From the NCBI GenBank assembly GCA_013414795.1, contig CP058732.1, forward strand, positions 608,501 to 672,500: 64,000 nt of DNA, in the 5' to 3' direction. Both the position numbers and the translations under genes were made by a program. This DNA is from Candidatus Kapaibacterium sp. GTDB lineage: Bacteria > Bacteroidota > Ignavibacteria > Kapaibacteriales > UBA2268. Under the pieces are notes generated by a model that saw only the letters and a program-made list of their open reading frames with translations, was not told the origin of the DNA and searched no databases. Shown here piece after piece: positions 18,934 to 28,325 of this stretch; the stretch's first letter is position 1, and each line of letters opens with the position of its first letter.

Positions 18934-21900
18934 AAAACCACACTTTCAATTGTTTTTTTGAATCGCCAAATGATTTCGGCAACCTCGTTAAAAGATTTGA
19001 CTTTTGCTTTAATATACAACTTTTTGTTTTGTTGTATCAACCTCGCCCCGTCGAAGGAAGTTGCAAAATCAGAAATTATCGGCAAAAGGTTGTTGTAATA
19101 TTCTTGGTTCGAGTCGTCGGGAAATTCAATTGTAAGGATATTCGAACGGTATGTAATTTTTTGAATCCCTGTGTCCAATGCTTTGATACGCAATGAGACC
19201 ACCTTTAAAAGGTTCTCAACTTCTTGTGGAAGCGGTCCAAATTTGTCGATAATTTCATTTCGAAGTGCATTTAATTGTGAAATTTCTTTTATGTTATACA
19301 AATCTTTATAATATTTAAACCGTTCGAATTCGTTTTGAATGTAATTCGAGGGCAAAAATGCATCGAATTCAACCTCTATTTGCAACTCGCTATTTTCAAG
19401 ATATTTCAGTTTGTCCTCGACAGGTTGCTCGGGGAATAAATCTTTAAATTCGGTCGATTTCAATTCTTTTATTGCTTCGTCCAATATCTTTTGGTACATT
19501 TCGAAACCAATTTCGTTTATAAAGCCACTTTGTTCGTAGCCAAAAATATCGCCAGCCCCACGAATCTCCAAATCTCGCATTGCAAGTTTCAATCCACTTC
19601 CAAGTTCAGTATATTCTTCGAGTGCTTGCAGTCTTTGAAGTGCTTTGCGTGGCAAAGAATCCAATGGGGGAATTATTAAATAGCAAAATGCCTGGATATT
19701 GGTTCTTCCCACCCTACCACGTAATTGGTAAAGTTCTGCGAGCCCAAAATTTTGTGCATTGTAGATGAAAATCGTATTTGCTTTTGGTATGTCGAGTCCA
19801 GATTCTATTATTTTGGTGGTTAATAAAACATTGTATTTACCAAAAATGAAATCGGACATAATTTTTTCAAGTTCGGAGTTTTTCATCTGACCGTGGGCAA
19901 CAGCAATCTTCAAGTTTGGCATAATTTTCAACAACCTTTGCAAAGCCAGGTCGATGTGGCTAATCTTGTCCACAACAAAAAATACTTGCCCGTCCCTTGC
20001 AATTTCTCTCGTTATTGCTTTTCTAATAATATCCTCTTCCCAAAAGATTATTTCTGTGTAAATTGGCAATCTATTTCTTGGTGGAGTTTCCATTATACTC
20101 ATATCACGAACCCCAAGGAGCGAAAAATTCAAAGTTCTCGGTATTGGTGTTGCTGTCATAGAAATGGTGTCGACATTCACTCGCAAGTTTCGTAACTTCT
20201 CTTTGGCTGCAACACCAAAACGATGTTCTTCATCGATAATTAGCAACCCAAGGTCTTTAAATTTCACATCGTTGCTGAGAAGTCTGTGTGTACCTATTAT
20301 AATATCGACAGAACCATTTTCGAGCCTTTTCAAAATGTCGGCGATTTGCTTAGAAGTTTTGAACCTTGATAAAGATTCAATAATAACTGGATAATTTTTC
20401 AATCGCTCTTTGAATGTAACTTCGTGCTGGCTGGCTAATATTGTCGTCGGAACAAGAACAGCAACTTGCTTTCCCGCTTGCACTGCTTTAAAGGCTGCAC
20501 GAATTGCAACCTCTGTTTTTCCAAAACCAACGTCTCCACAGATTAATCTATCCATTGGTGTTTCAGATTCCATATCTTTTTTCACGTCCTCTGTGGCTTT
20601 CGCTTGGTCGATGGTATCCTCATACACAAATGAAGCCTCGAACTCCTTCTGCCAAACCGAATCGGGAGGAAAGGCAAATCCTTTCTGAATTTTTCGCTTA
20701 GCGTATAATTTTATTAATTCATAAGCATCGCGTTTCAATCGTTCTTTGATTCGCTGTTTCTTGCGTTCCCACTCGTTCGAACCAAGTTTGCTAAGCTTTG
20801 GAACGACCCCTTCCTCGGCGCGAAACTTTTGGAGTTTGTGCAAAAAATTTAAGTTGAGATAAACAATGTCATTATCTGCAAAAACAAGACGAACACAATC
20901 TTGGATGCTATCTCCAAACTTGACTTTTTGCAAACCATCAAACTTTGCTATTCCTTTGTCGACGTGGACAACATAATCGCCAATGCTCAATTCGCTTAAT
21001 TCTTTAAAACTTAATCCCTTGCCTTTGGAAGAGATAACGCGGGCTCGCTCTCGACCAAATATTTGATGTTCAACGAAAAAAGCAATTGGAATATCTTCGA
21101 CAATAAAACCTTCGCTAAGTGGCTTATGGAACCAAACACATTTCGAAATGATTTCCTCTGGTTCGCTAAAAGTTTCGTATGCCTCAAGATTGGTTTCGTA
21201 TTCTAGTTGTATGGCATTACCGACAATATCCTTCAATCTATCGGAAAGTATTTCGCTATCCGAGGTGAAGTATACCTTATATCCTTGTGTGAACAAGTTG
21301 AGAAACTCTTTTGTAAATAACTTTATTGACGAGAAACTTGAACCTACTTCGCGGGTCTTTACTTCAATATTAACATTGAATATTGAATTAAGAAAAATGG
21401 TTTGGAAATCGAAATTTAAATCCAAATCATTATGGGTTTGTTCGATGAGTTCTCGATTATCTATGATGAATAAATCATCTTCCTGGAAATAATCAAAAAT
21501 AGTAGACGATTCTGTCTTTTGTTGGAATAAAGTTGTAATAAATTCAATTCTATCGACTTTTTTTATACTTCGATGTGATTCTAATTCAAAAAAACGAATA
21601 GATTCAATTTCATCGCCGAAAAACTCGATGCGCAAAGGATTGTCCAAACCTAAAGGAAAAATATCAACAATTGCCCCACGAACGGCGATATCGCCTTGTT
21701 CTTCGATAAAATCCTTACGCTCGAAACCTTTTAGAATTAGATTTCCAATAAACGACTCGTATGGAAAGTTCATTCCCACAGCAATTTCCATACGTTCATC
21801 GACAAATGTTTTGGGTTTTGGCAAAGAAATTTCGAAAATTTCTGGCGTAACAATCAAAACTGCATCTTTGTGGTTTGAAAATTGTAATACCTTTTCGTAA

Positions 21901-22244
21901 ATGTTCAATTCAAGTCGTTCGTTGGGTATTTGCTTAAATCGAGAGATTGAATAGGTTGTAACTGGATAAACATTTTTTAAATCAAAAAATGTTTGCAAAT
22001 CGAGGGCATATTTGTTCACACTTTCTTCGTCTGGAACAAGTAGGACAAAGCGCCTTGAATTAAGTTCCGAACGAAGCAAATACACCAAAAAAGATTTAGC
22101 ACTTCCTCGAAGAAACCGTACACCGAGGTTTTTGCCTTGGTTAACCAGTTCTTCTATTTCTTTAATTTTGAAAGCGAGTAAAAGAGAATTTAAAAGTTCT
22201 TGTGAATTCTTCTGTTTCTCCACAACTTCAAATGTCACTTTCAA
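18930..22244 (-). CDS. mfd: Transcription-repair coupling factor
   Basis: A 1104-aa ATPase that removes RNA polymerase stalled at lesions and recruits UvrA. The N-terminal UvrB-like modules (about 1-390) include RGAIVDIFPLGLDNPLRIEFFGDE. The RNA-polymerase interaction region follows (IGDYVVHVDKGIAKFDGL). The translocase has Walker A GDVGFGKTE, DEEH, SMTATPIPRTLNFSLLG, and motif VI in QLRGRVGR. A C-terminal TRCF domain is present. The start overlaps the preceding 63-aa ORF by 17 bp. Confidence 0.97.
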   Translation of the reverse strand: MKVTFEVVEKQKNSQELLNSLLLAFKIKEIEELVNQGKNLGVRFLRGSAKSFLVYLLRSELNSRRFVLLVPDEESVNKYALDLQTFFDLKNVYPVTTYSISRFKQIPNERLELNIYEKVLQFSNHKDAVLIVTPEIFEISLPKPKTFVDERMEIAVGMNFPYESFIGNLILKGFERKDFIEEQGDIAVRGAIVDIFPLGLDNPLRIEFFGDEIESIRFFELESHRSIKKVDRIEFITTLFQQKTESSTIFDYFQEDDLFIIDNRELIEQTHNDLDLNFDFQTIFLNSIFNVNIEVKTREVGSSFSSIKLFTKEFLNLFTQGYKVYFTSDSEILSDRLKDIVGNAIQLEYETNLEAYETFSEPEEIISKCVWFHKPLSEGFIVEDIPIAFFVEHQIFGRERARVISSKGKGLSFKELSELSIGDYVVHVDKGIAKFDGLQKVKFGDSIQDCVRLVFADNDIVYLNLNFLHKLQKFRAEEGVVPKLSKLGSNEWERKKQRIKERLKRDAYELIKLYAKRKIQKGFAFPPDSVWQKEFEASFVYEDTIDQAKATEDVKKDMESETPMDRLICGDVGFGKTEVAIRAAFKAVQAGKQVAVLVPTTILASQHEVTFKERLKNYPVIIESLSRFKTSKQIADILKRLENGSVDIIIGTHRLLSNDVKFKDLGLLIIDEEHRFGVAAKEKLRNLRVNVDTISMTATPIPRTLNFSLLGVRDMSIMETPPRNRLPIYTEIIFWEEDIIRKAITREIARDGQVFFVVDKISHIDLALQRLLKIMPNLKIAVAHGQMKNSELEKIMSDFIFGKYNVLLTTKIIESGLDIPKANTIFIYNAQNFGLAELYQLRGRVGRTNIQAFCYLIIPPLDSLPRKALQRLQALEEYTELGSGLKLAMRDLEIRGAGDIFGYEQSGFINEIGFEMYQKILDEAIKELKSTEFKDLFPEQPVEDKLKYLENSELQIEVEFDAFLPSNYIQNEFERFKYYKDLYNIKEISQLNALRNEIIDKFGPLPQEVENLLKVVSLRIKALDTGIQKITYRSNILTIEFPDDSNQEYYNNLLPIISDFATSFDGARLIQQNKKLYIKAKVKSFNEVAEIIWRFKKTIESVVL

Positions 22245-22419
22245 TAATAATCGTCGAATTTGGTTTGGTTTTCAAATTTTGCGGGTCGTAATTGTATAAT
22301 CTTAAGACACGCAGTTTTTCTTCTCTTGTCAACTTTCTGCTCGCAAGAATGATATAACGAACGTTTTTGCGAGTATCACGCAAAATGTTTTCAACTTTTT
22401 GTTGTCCGCTTTGTTCCAT
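22228..22419 (-). CDS. Small conserved-looking protein between hflX and mfd, function unknown
   Basis: A 63-aa charged protein (MEQSGQQKVENILRDTRKN...) starting 7 bp after the hflX stop and ending 17 bp inside mfd. The tight packing argues for a real gene, but I recognise no family. It has a predicted helix at about 1-45 with the basic RKLTREEKLRVLRLY patch. It could be a regulator or just a spacer peptide coupling translation into mfd. Confidence 0.5.
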   Translation of the reverse strand: MEQSGQQKVENILRDTRKNVRYIILASRKLTREEKLRVLRLYNYDPQNLKTKPNSTIIIESDI

Positions 22420-22426
22420 AATAAAC

Positions 22427-23698
22427 TCAATTTTGTATGTACGATTGAAACATATTGACGAAATAGTTTTCTTCCTGCTTTAACAATTTTGCAAGGAATT
22501 CAATTCCTTCGCTTTTCTCCTCTTTTCGAATGATGCTTGACATTTTGTAGATATAAGGTACAAGATTCATTTTATCGTAAGGAAGAAATACTTTAACATA
22601 TTTTGTTTCGGCTTCCATAAGTTCTTGCATTTTTAAAAGAAGAGCGTTGATGTTTATTCCCCTTTCAGCGGAAATCAAAATTGCCTCGGGAAATTCTTTT
22701 TGCAAATATCGAATGTATTCTTTATCTTGTATCAAATCAATTTTATTCAAAACCAAAATTCTTGGTTTATGCTCAACTTTAAGATTTTCCAAAGTATCGT
22801 CGACCACACTAATTTGTTCCATAAAATAACGATTGCTTGCATCGGCAACGTGAATCAGAACATCGGCATATTCTACTTCTGCCAGTGTGCTTCGAAAAGA
22901 TGCAACAAGATGGGCTGGCAACTTTCGGATGAACCCGACTGTATCCGAAAGCAAAGCAATTTTGTCATTTGGTAGACGAATTGCCCGAGTGGTTGTATCC
23001 AACGTAGCAAAAAGTTTATCCTCGACAAGGACATTGGCATTTGTTAATTCTCTCATTATCGTAGATTTTCCAGCATTAGTATATCCAACAAGTGCAAACT
23101 TGAAGAAATTAATCCTTTGCTTTCGTACTATTTCTTTTTGTATAAGAATTTCTTTTAATTTTTTTTGCAAACGCTGTATGCGTGCTTTAACAAGCCTTCG
23201 GTCTGTTTCAATTTGTTTTTCGCCTGGACCACGAGTACCAATACCGCCGTATTGTTTGGATAAGTGTGTCCAAAGTCGAGTTAATCTTGGCAAAAGGTAT
23301 TGCAATTGGGCAAGTTCAACTTGTGTTTTGGCTTCGGTTGTGCGAGCGTGCTTGGCGAATATTGCAAGAATTAAAGTTGTTCGGTCAATCACTTTTACTT
23401 GAAATTCGTTTTCGAGGTTTTTGGTCTGCACTGGTGTTAAATCGTCGTCAAACACTACCAAATTGATATTTTTCTCTTGAATAATTGATTGAATTTCTTT
23501 TACCTTGCCTTTACCAATTGCTGTTGCAGGATTGAACGAGACAAGTTCTTGATAGACAGAATCGACAACTTCACCGCCAGCAGTCCTTACAAGAGAAGCC
23601 AGTTCCTCAAGATGTTCCTCGACAACTTCTTTTAAAGTACCTTTTTTGGGAATGGCAACTAAAAGTGTCCTTTCGGGTAAAACCTCGTTTTCTATCAT
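22427..23698 (-). CDS. hflX: Ribosome-associated GTPase HflX
   Basis: HflX binds the large ribosomal subunit and splits or rescues stalled ribosomes. The N-terminal HflX domain carries the hallmark GGIGTRGPGEKQIETDRR, followed by a coiled coil and a G domain: G1 GYTNAGKST, G3 DTVGFI, G4 NKID. I chose the ATG at 23698, giving 423 aa; the frame extends two codons further to a GTG and TTG. It heads the minus-strand operon with orf63, mfd and tsaB. Confidence 0.95.
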   Translation of the reverse strand: MIENEVLPERTLLVAIPKKGTLKEVVEEHLEELASLVRTAGGEVVDSVYQELVSFNPATAIGKGKVKEIQSIIQEKNINLVVFDDDLTPVQTKNLENEFQVKVIDRTTLILAIFAKHARTTEAKTQVELAQLQYLLPRLTRLWTHLSKQYGGIGTRGPGEKQIETDRRLVKARIQRLQKKLKEILIQKEIVRKQRINFFKFALVGYTNAGKSTIMRELTNANVLVEDKLFATLDTTTRAIRLPNDKIALLSDTVGFIRKLPAHLVASFRSTLAEVEYADVLIHVADASNRYFMEQISVVDDTLENLKVEHKPRILVLNKIDLIQDKEYIRYLQKEFPEAILISAERGININALLLKMQELMEAETKYVKVFLPYDKMNLVPYIYKMSSIIRKEEKSEGIEFLAKLLKQEENYFVNMFQSYIQN

Positions 23699-23789
23699 CA
23701 CCAATTAATTAGACAACAATAACTAGAAACGATACAAAACGAAAAAAATTTTTTAATTTGCATTGAGTTAAACTTTCAGGGATTAAAGA

Positions 23790-24938
23790 ATGATTTCTTT
23801 CAAACTTGATGAAACGCACGAACAAATACGAGACGCTGTTCGCAAATTTGCACAAGAGGAAATCGCGCCAAGTGTAATTGAAAGAGATATCAAAGGCGAA
23901 TTTCCAAGAGAAATAATCAAAAAACTGGGTGAATTGGGTTTCCTTGGTATGATGGTTTCCCCAGAATGGGGAGGAAGCGGTTTAGATACTATTAGTTACG
24001 TAATTGCAATGGAAGAAATAAGCAAAGTTGATGCTTCTGTTGGGGTGATATTCTCTGTTCATAATTCGCTTGTTAATTGGATTTTCGAAAAGTATGGGTC
24101 GGATTATTTAAAAGAAAAATACTTACGCAGACTTGTAACTGGCGAACTTATAGGAGCATATTGTTTAAGCGAGCCAGAAGCAGGTAGCGATGCTACTCAA
24201 ATTCGCACTTCTGCAATTAAAATTGGAAATAAATGGATTTTGAACGGAACTAAAAATTGGATTACTACTGGACAAAACGCCGACCTTTACGTCGTTTTCG
24301 CAAATACAAATTTTGAATTGGGATACAAAGGAATAACCTGCTTTGCAATTGAAAAAGGAACCCCAGGTTTTGAGCCAGGGAAGAAAGAAGATAAGATGGG
24401 ACTTCGTTCAAGCGATACTACAAGCATTGGGTTGACAAATGTTGAAGTACCAGAAGAAAATGTGATTGGCAATGTTGGAGAAGGTTTCTACATTGCTATG
24501 CGTGGTTTGAATGGTGGAAGAATTGGAATTGCGGCGCAAGCATTGGGAATAGCCCAGGGAGCATTCGAAGCCTCTGTCCGCTATGCAAAAGAACGCAAGG
24601 CATTTGGCAAGCCAATTATTGAACATCAACTTATTCAAGCCAAATTGGCACAAATGTCAATGAAAATTAATGCCGCAAGACTGTTGATTTACAAGGCTGC
24701 TTGGTTACGCGATAATGGCTATGACCATATTCAAGAGTGTTCAGAAGCGAAACTATTCGCAACGACAATTGCAAACGAAATTACAAGGGAGGCTGTACAA
24801 ATCCACGGTGGATACGGCTACGTCCGCGAATACCACGTCGAAAGGATGATGCGCGACGCAAAGGTAACAGAAATATACGAAGGAACATCGGAAATCCAAC
24901 ATCTTGTAATTGCACGCGAAATAATGAAAAAGTGGTGA
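23790..24938 (+). CDS. Acyl-CoA dehydrogenase (short-chain/butyryl-CoA type)
   Basis: A 382-aa FAD enzyme oxidising acyl-CoA to enoyl-CoA. Signature blocks are CLSEPEAGSDA (substrate/FAD), the WITTGQNAD segment, and QIHGGYGYVREY with catalytic Glu364 in TEIYEGTSEIQ. That glutamate position fits short/medium-chain and butyryl-CoA dehydrogenases rather than isovaleryl- or long-chain types. It stands alone between hflX, transcribed divergently, and the flagellar cluster. With the carboxyltransferase at 55018 it points to branched-chain or fatty-acid catabolism. Confidence 0.93.
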   Translation: MISFKLDETHEQIRDAVRKFAQEEIAPSVIERDIKGEFPREIIKKLGELGFLGMMVSPEWGGSGLDTISYVIAMEEISKVDASVGVIFSVHNSLVNWIFEKYGSDYLKEKYLRRLVTGELIGAYCLSEPEAGSDATQIRTSAIKIGNKWILNGTKNWITTGQNADLYVVFANTNFELGYKGITCFAIEKGTPGFEPGKKEDKMGLRSSDTTSIGLTNVEVPEENVIGNVGEGFYIAMRGLNGGRIGIAAQALGIAQGAFEASVRYAKERKAFGKPIIEHQLIQAKLAQMSMKINAARLLIYKAAWLRDNGYDHIQECSEAKLFATTIANEITREAVQIHGGYGYVREYHVERMMRDAKVTEIYEGTSEIQHLVIAREIMKKW

Positions 24939-25115
24939 ATAATTACAATTTTTTCTAAATTTTTCGATTATTATTATGAGAGGTGTAGAATTTTAGCCAA
25001 ATTAAATAATGATTTACGTAATGCTGTTAAATAAATTATTTAAAATTAATAACTTAGAGAAACTTCTTTGTTTGGCATAATTTTTATCATTATATAGTTG
25101 AATAAAGGTGTGAAT

Positions 25116-25697
25116 ATGGCAAAAAAAGAAGAAAACGATGTGAAAAACGGTGAGGATACCCAATCACCTCAAAGTAAGGAGAGCAAAGCGAGTGGTGGTG
25201 TGGGCTTGGTGCCAATTCTTGGTATTGTTTTCGGGTCACTTTTAATTTTAATTCTTGCCACAAGATTTTTGTTTTTGCCTTATATTGTTCAAAACATTGG
25301 GGGCGGTGAACAAAAGAAAGAGGAAAAAAAGGAAGAGAAATCTACAGCCGACAAGAAGTTAATAAAGTATGTAGAAACTGGAAGAATTACAACGAATCCA
25401 TTGAACTCTGACCAATTTGTGGTAGTAAATCTTGCTTTTAAGTTCTCTGCGCGCGACGAAAAAGTCTTACAAGAGATTTTTGGGGAATCTAAAGAAGGCG
25501 GGGCGGGGTTGCCCCCAGAAATAATGGCGCCAATTCGAAGCAAAATTAATCAGATTCTTGGTTCCTTGACTGTTCCTCAATTGCAAGAAAGAAGAAATAC
25601 GTTGGCATACGAATTTAAAGATAGCCTTAAAACTATTTTTGCTCAACACCAATTGATTTTGAATGAAGTATATCTTCAAGAATTTATTATTCAGTAA
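25116..25697 (+). CDS. fliL: FliL-like flagellar basal-body protein
   Basis: FliL sits around the stator and supports torque. The 193-aa protein has a charged cytoplasmic N terminus, one membrane helix (about 32-58), then an acidic/lysine-rich linker and a periplasmic domain containing VVVNLAFKFS and a C-terminal IILNEVYLQEFIIQ-type end. I used the ATG at 25116 with AAAGGTG upstream rather than the TTG at 25098. It lies 15 bp before fliM. Identification rests on topology and context, because FliL sequences are poorly conserved. Confidence 0.75.
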   Translation: MAKKEENDVKNGEDTQSPQSKESKASGGVGLVPILGIVFGSLLILILATRFLFLPYIVQNIGGGEQKKEEKKEEKSTADKKLIKYVETGRITTNPLNSDQFVVVNLAFKFSARDEKVLQEIFGESKEGGAGLPPEIMAPIRSKINQILGSLTVPQLQERRNTLAYEFKDSLKTIFAQHQLILNEVYLQEFIIQ

Positions 25698-25712
25698 AAT
25701 AAATTTGACATT

Positions 25713-26744
25713 ATGAGCGAAGTTCTTTCGCAATCGGAAATAGATAATCTGTTGAAAGAAATGTCGACGGGGGCGCTCGACGTCGACGATTTTCTTGGCG
25801 AGCGATTAAGGCGATCTGAAATCACCAACTATGATTTCCGCCGTCCAAATCGAATCTCTAAATCACAAGTCCGAACTCTGCAAAGTATACACGAAAATTT
25901 TGCAGAGGTTTTTGGCTACTATCTTGTTTCCCGCTTGCAAACCGTCGTCTCTATTTCCGTAACTTCTGTCGACCAACTGTTTTATTCTGAATACATTCTT
26001 TCTGTTTCTAACCCTAGTTGCCTTTATGTATTTGATATTGTTGGAACCGACGGTTCGGGAATTCTCGAAATAAGTCCGCAACTTGCTTTGATACTCGTCG
26101 AAAGATTGCTTGGTGGGTCGGGAGAAGTTCAACCGAAACCAAGGCAAATCACTCCAATCGAGCAAGCGGTTATTCGTGGGGTTATCGAGCATGCTCTTTC
26201 GGATTTGCAAAATGCCTGGCGTTCGATTGCTGAACTCTCTTTCAAATACCAACGCCTTGAAATGGAAGCCGATTTCGTCCAAATTGCTCCTTCTTCTGAA
26301 ATCGTTATCGTCGTTTCGTTTGACGTAAATATTGGTTTGCATACTTACTTAATGAACTTATGTTTCCCAACTTTCGCTTTGGAAGAAGTCTTAACCAAAT
26401 TAACACGGCAACAAGTTACTGCTGGACCAGTGAAAATGACCCCCGAAAAGATTCGGGAAAACATCGAGACCATCAAAAAACATATGTCGAAAACTTTTCT
26501 TCCAATTTCTGCTGAACTTGGTAGAACTTCAATTACAGTTAAAGAACTAATGGAATTGAAAGAGGGCGACATAATTCGTTTAAAAAATAAAATTACAGAT
26601 GAAATAATTATCTCCATTGGAGGAAAGAAAAAATTTGCTGGTCGACCAGGAATGGTCGATGGCAAGAAAGCAGTAAAAATCCTTCGTCCGCTTCGAGACG
26701 AAGACCTTGTCGAAGATGATTTGTTGTACAAAGAGGAGGAATGA
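25713..26744 (+). CDS. fliM: Flagellar motor switch protein FliM
   Basis: A 343-aa C-ring subunit binding CheY-P and FliG. The N-terminal CheY-binding peptide is recognisable (MSEVLSQSEIDNLL). The middle CheC-like domain contains YDFRRPNRISKSQVRTL and the family block GSGEVQPKPRQITPIEQ. The SpoA domain lies near the C terminus (about 250-330). The stop overlaps ATGA at 26741, and the fliN ribosome-binding site lies inside its last codons. Confidence 0.96.
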   Translation: MSEVLSQSEIDNLLKEMSTGALDVDDFLGERLRRSEITNYDFRRPNRISKSQVRTLQSIHENFAEVFGYYLVSRLQTVVSISVTSVDQLFYSEYILSVSNPSCLYVFDIVGTDGSGILEISPQLALILVERLLGGSGEVQPKPRQITPIEQAVIRGVIEHALSDLQNAWRSIAELSFKYQRLEMEADFVQIAPSSEIVIVVSFDVNIGLHTYLMNLCFPTFALEEVLTKLTRQQVTAGPVKMTPEKIRENIETIKKHMSKTFLPISAELGRTSITVKELMELKEGDIIRLKNKITDEIIISIGGKKKFAGRPGMVDGKKAVKILRPLRDEDLVEDDLLYKEEE

Positions 26745-26746
26745 TT

Positions 26747-27166
26747 ATGTCCTTGACACAAGAGGAAATAGATGCCTTAATCAATAGCGGTGCTATCCCG
26801 CCAGAATCAGGAGGTGAAAAAACAAAAGATGAGCCTTTGGAAGGGACCCCTATTCCTGTTGGACAAGGTGCCGGGCTTGGCGAAACAATATACTCCCCAT
26901 TAGAGCCAAAATTAGAAATGCTTTACGATTTGCAACTTCCCGTATCCATTGAACTTGGACGAACCAATATGTTAATTCGAGACATACTATACCTTGGCAG
27001 AGGCTCTGTAATTGAATTTGACAAACTTGTTAGTGAACCAGTCGACGTCCTTGTCAACGGTAAGAAAATTGCCGAAGGCGAAGTTGTTGTAATCGACAAA
27101 CATTTCGGAATTAGAATAACTACGCTGGTCGACCCAACTGAACGATTGAAAACTATTAAGAAATAG
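26747..27166 (+). CDS. fliN: Flagellar motor switch protein FliN
   Basis: The 139-aa C-ring component. After a short FliM-like N-terminal peptide (MSLTQEEIDALINSG) comes a SpoA domain (about 60-135) with LPVSIELGRTNMLIRDIL and the typical GSVIEFDKLVSEPVDVLVNG. The ATG at 26747 is 7 bases after GGAGG; the ATG at 26741 would be only 1 base away, so the later one is preferred. Followed 2 bp later by fliO. Confidence 0.95.
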   Translation: MSLTQEEIDALINSGAIPPESGGEKTKDEPLEGTPIPVGQGAGLGETIYSPLEPKLEMLYDLQLPVSIELGRTNMLIRDILYLGRGSVIEFDKLVSEPVDVLVNGKKIAEGEVVVIDKHFGIRITTLVDPTERLKTIKK

Positions 27167-27168
27167 TT

Positions 27169-27561
27169 ATGCTAAATGCAGAATTGATTCAATCCCTTGG
27201 CATTGTTGTTGGTTTTCTGGTGTTTGTCTTTTTCCTTTCAAATCTTTTGAAACGGATGGCTACGAACCGAAAAATTGCAACCCTTGGAATTGACTTTAAA
27301 ATCGTTTCTAAACTTCCACTCTCCAACAAAAACATTCTTTACATTGTACAAATCGGAAGTAATTTTCTGCTACTTGGGGCAAGCGAAAATAATATATCAG
27401 CAATTGCGGATTTAACTAAAGTTATCCAATCGAGCGATTTGCGCACAACTGGTTCCACTGTGTTTAATCTTCAAAAGAATTACCAGCAATCGTCGAATCC
27501 AAACTCTGACGTTTCTTTCAAAAACTTTTTAAAGGAAACATTTAAGAAGTCAAAGAATTAG
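27169..27561 (+). CDS. fliO: Flagellar export apparatus protein FliO
   Basis: A 130-aa membrane protein that helps assemble the FliP-FliR export gate. One N-terminal helix (about 9-28) is followed by a basic KRMATNRK segment and the FliO beta domain: KLPLSNKNILYIVQIGSNFLLLG, in two blocks. Its place directly after fliN supports the call. fliP, fliQ and fliR are not in the window. It converges on the beta-barrel gene at 27591 with only 29 bp between. Confidence 0.8.
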   Translation: MLNAELIQSLGIVVGFLVFVFFLSNLLKRMATNRKIATLGIDFKIVSKLPLSNKNILYIVQIGSNFLLLGASENNISAIADLTKVIQSSDLRTTGSTVFNLQKNYQQSSNPNSDVSFKNFLKETFKKSKN

Positions 27562-27590
27562 GCTTATTTTGTTCAATTGTTGATATTTTA

Positions 27591-28325
27591 TCAATTAAGA
27601 CCAAATTCGATTTTAAGATACTTGTCAATCAACGACTTATTCCTTTGATTTAATAAGTCTTTGAAAACAAATCCAATTTTTGCATTTGGGGCAACAACCC
27701 ATTCGGCAGAAACGTTCAGTAAGTTATCGATTGAATTCCCCTTTCGTATGAACTTCTTATAATATTCCAAACCTATCCAGACAGATTTGAAGAAGTTTTG
27801 GCTAATTCCAAAGAATATAATTCCGTCCTCCTTCGAGGAAGATGTTTGAAATGAATAATTCATACCAAAATGAATATTTGAAATTCCAATGAAATTCATA
27901 AAGGACTTGCTACCAACAAGAAAAATGCTTGGTGAGAATTTTTCAAAAATATATTGATAAGTTGAAAGTGAATGAGTTGAAAGACCAAATGCGATTGCTG
28001 GAAGATTTATCTTTTCATCCAAGATTCGATATTTAAAATTGAAACTCGGAGAGAAAAGCAATACTTTGTTGTTGGTAAAGTGGATATAACTTGTATTAAT
28101 GCAAAGCAATGTGTTGTTTAATGGAAACAAATAAAAAGAGAACCGCATTTGATTAACATTTAAGAAATTCATTTTCATCGTGAAAGAACCTTTTGGATAG
28201 AACCCAGCATTTGGAAGTTCCACAATATCAACAGTTTCTTTGCTGAATTGGGAAAACGATGGTGTTAATAAAATCAAATAAATAAATACAGGCAGTAAAA
28301 ATTTATTTTTTTGTATCAAATTCAT
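27591..28325 (-). CDS. Predicted outer-membrane barrel protein, function unknown
   Basis: A 244-aa protein from the ATG at 28325 (MNLIQKNKFLLPVFIYLILLTPSFSQ, a clear Sec signal). AAAGGA lies 10 bases upstream. The frame is open to 28355, but those codons would add residues before the signal peptide. The mature part consists of amphipathic strands with aromatic ends (FSFYLFPLNNTLLCINTSY, FGMNYSFQTSS). The gene start overlaps the motB stop, so it is translated with motB. A PorP-like helper is conceivable, but similarity to that family is not established. Confidence 0.55.
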   Translation of the reverse strand: MNLIQKNKFLLPVFIYLILLTPSFSQFSKETVDIVELPNAGFYPKGSFTMKMNFLNVNQMRFSFYLFPLNNTLLCINTSYIHFTNNKVLLFSPSFNFKYRILDEKINLPAIAFGLSTHSLSTYQYIFEKFSPSIFLVGSKSFMNFIGISNIHFGMNYSFQTSSSKEDGIIFFGISQNFFKSVWIGLEYYKKFIRKGNSIDNLLNVSAEWVVAPNAKIGFVFKDLLNQRNKSLIDKYLKIEFGLN

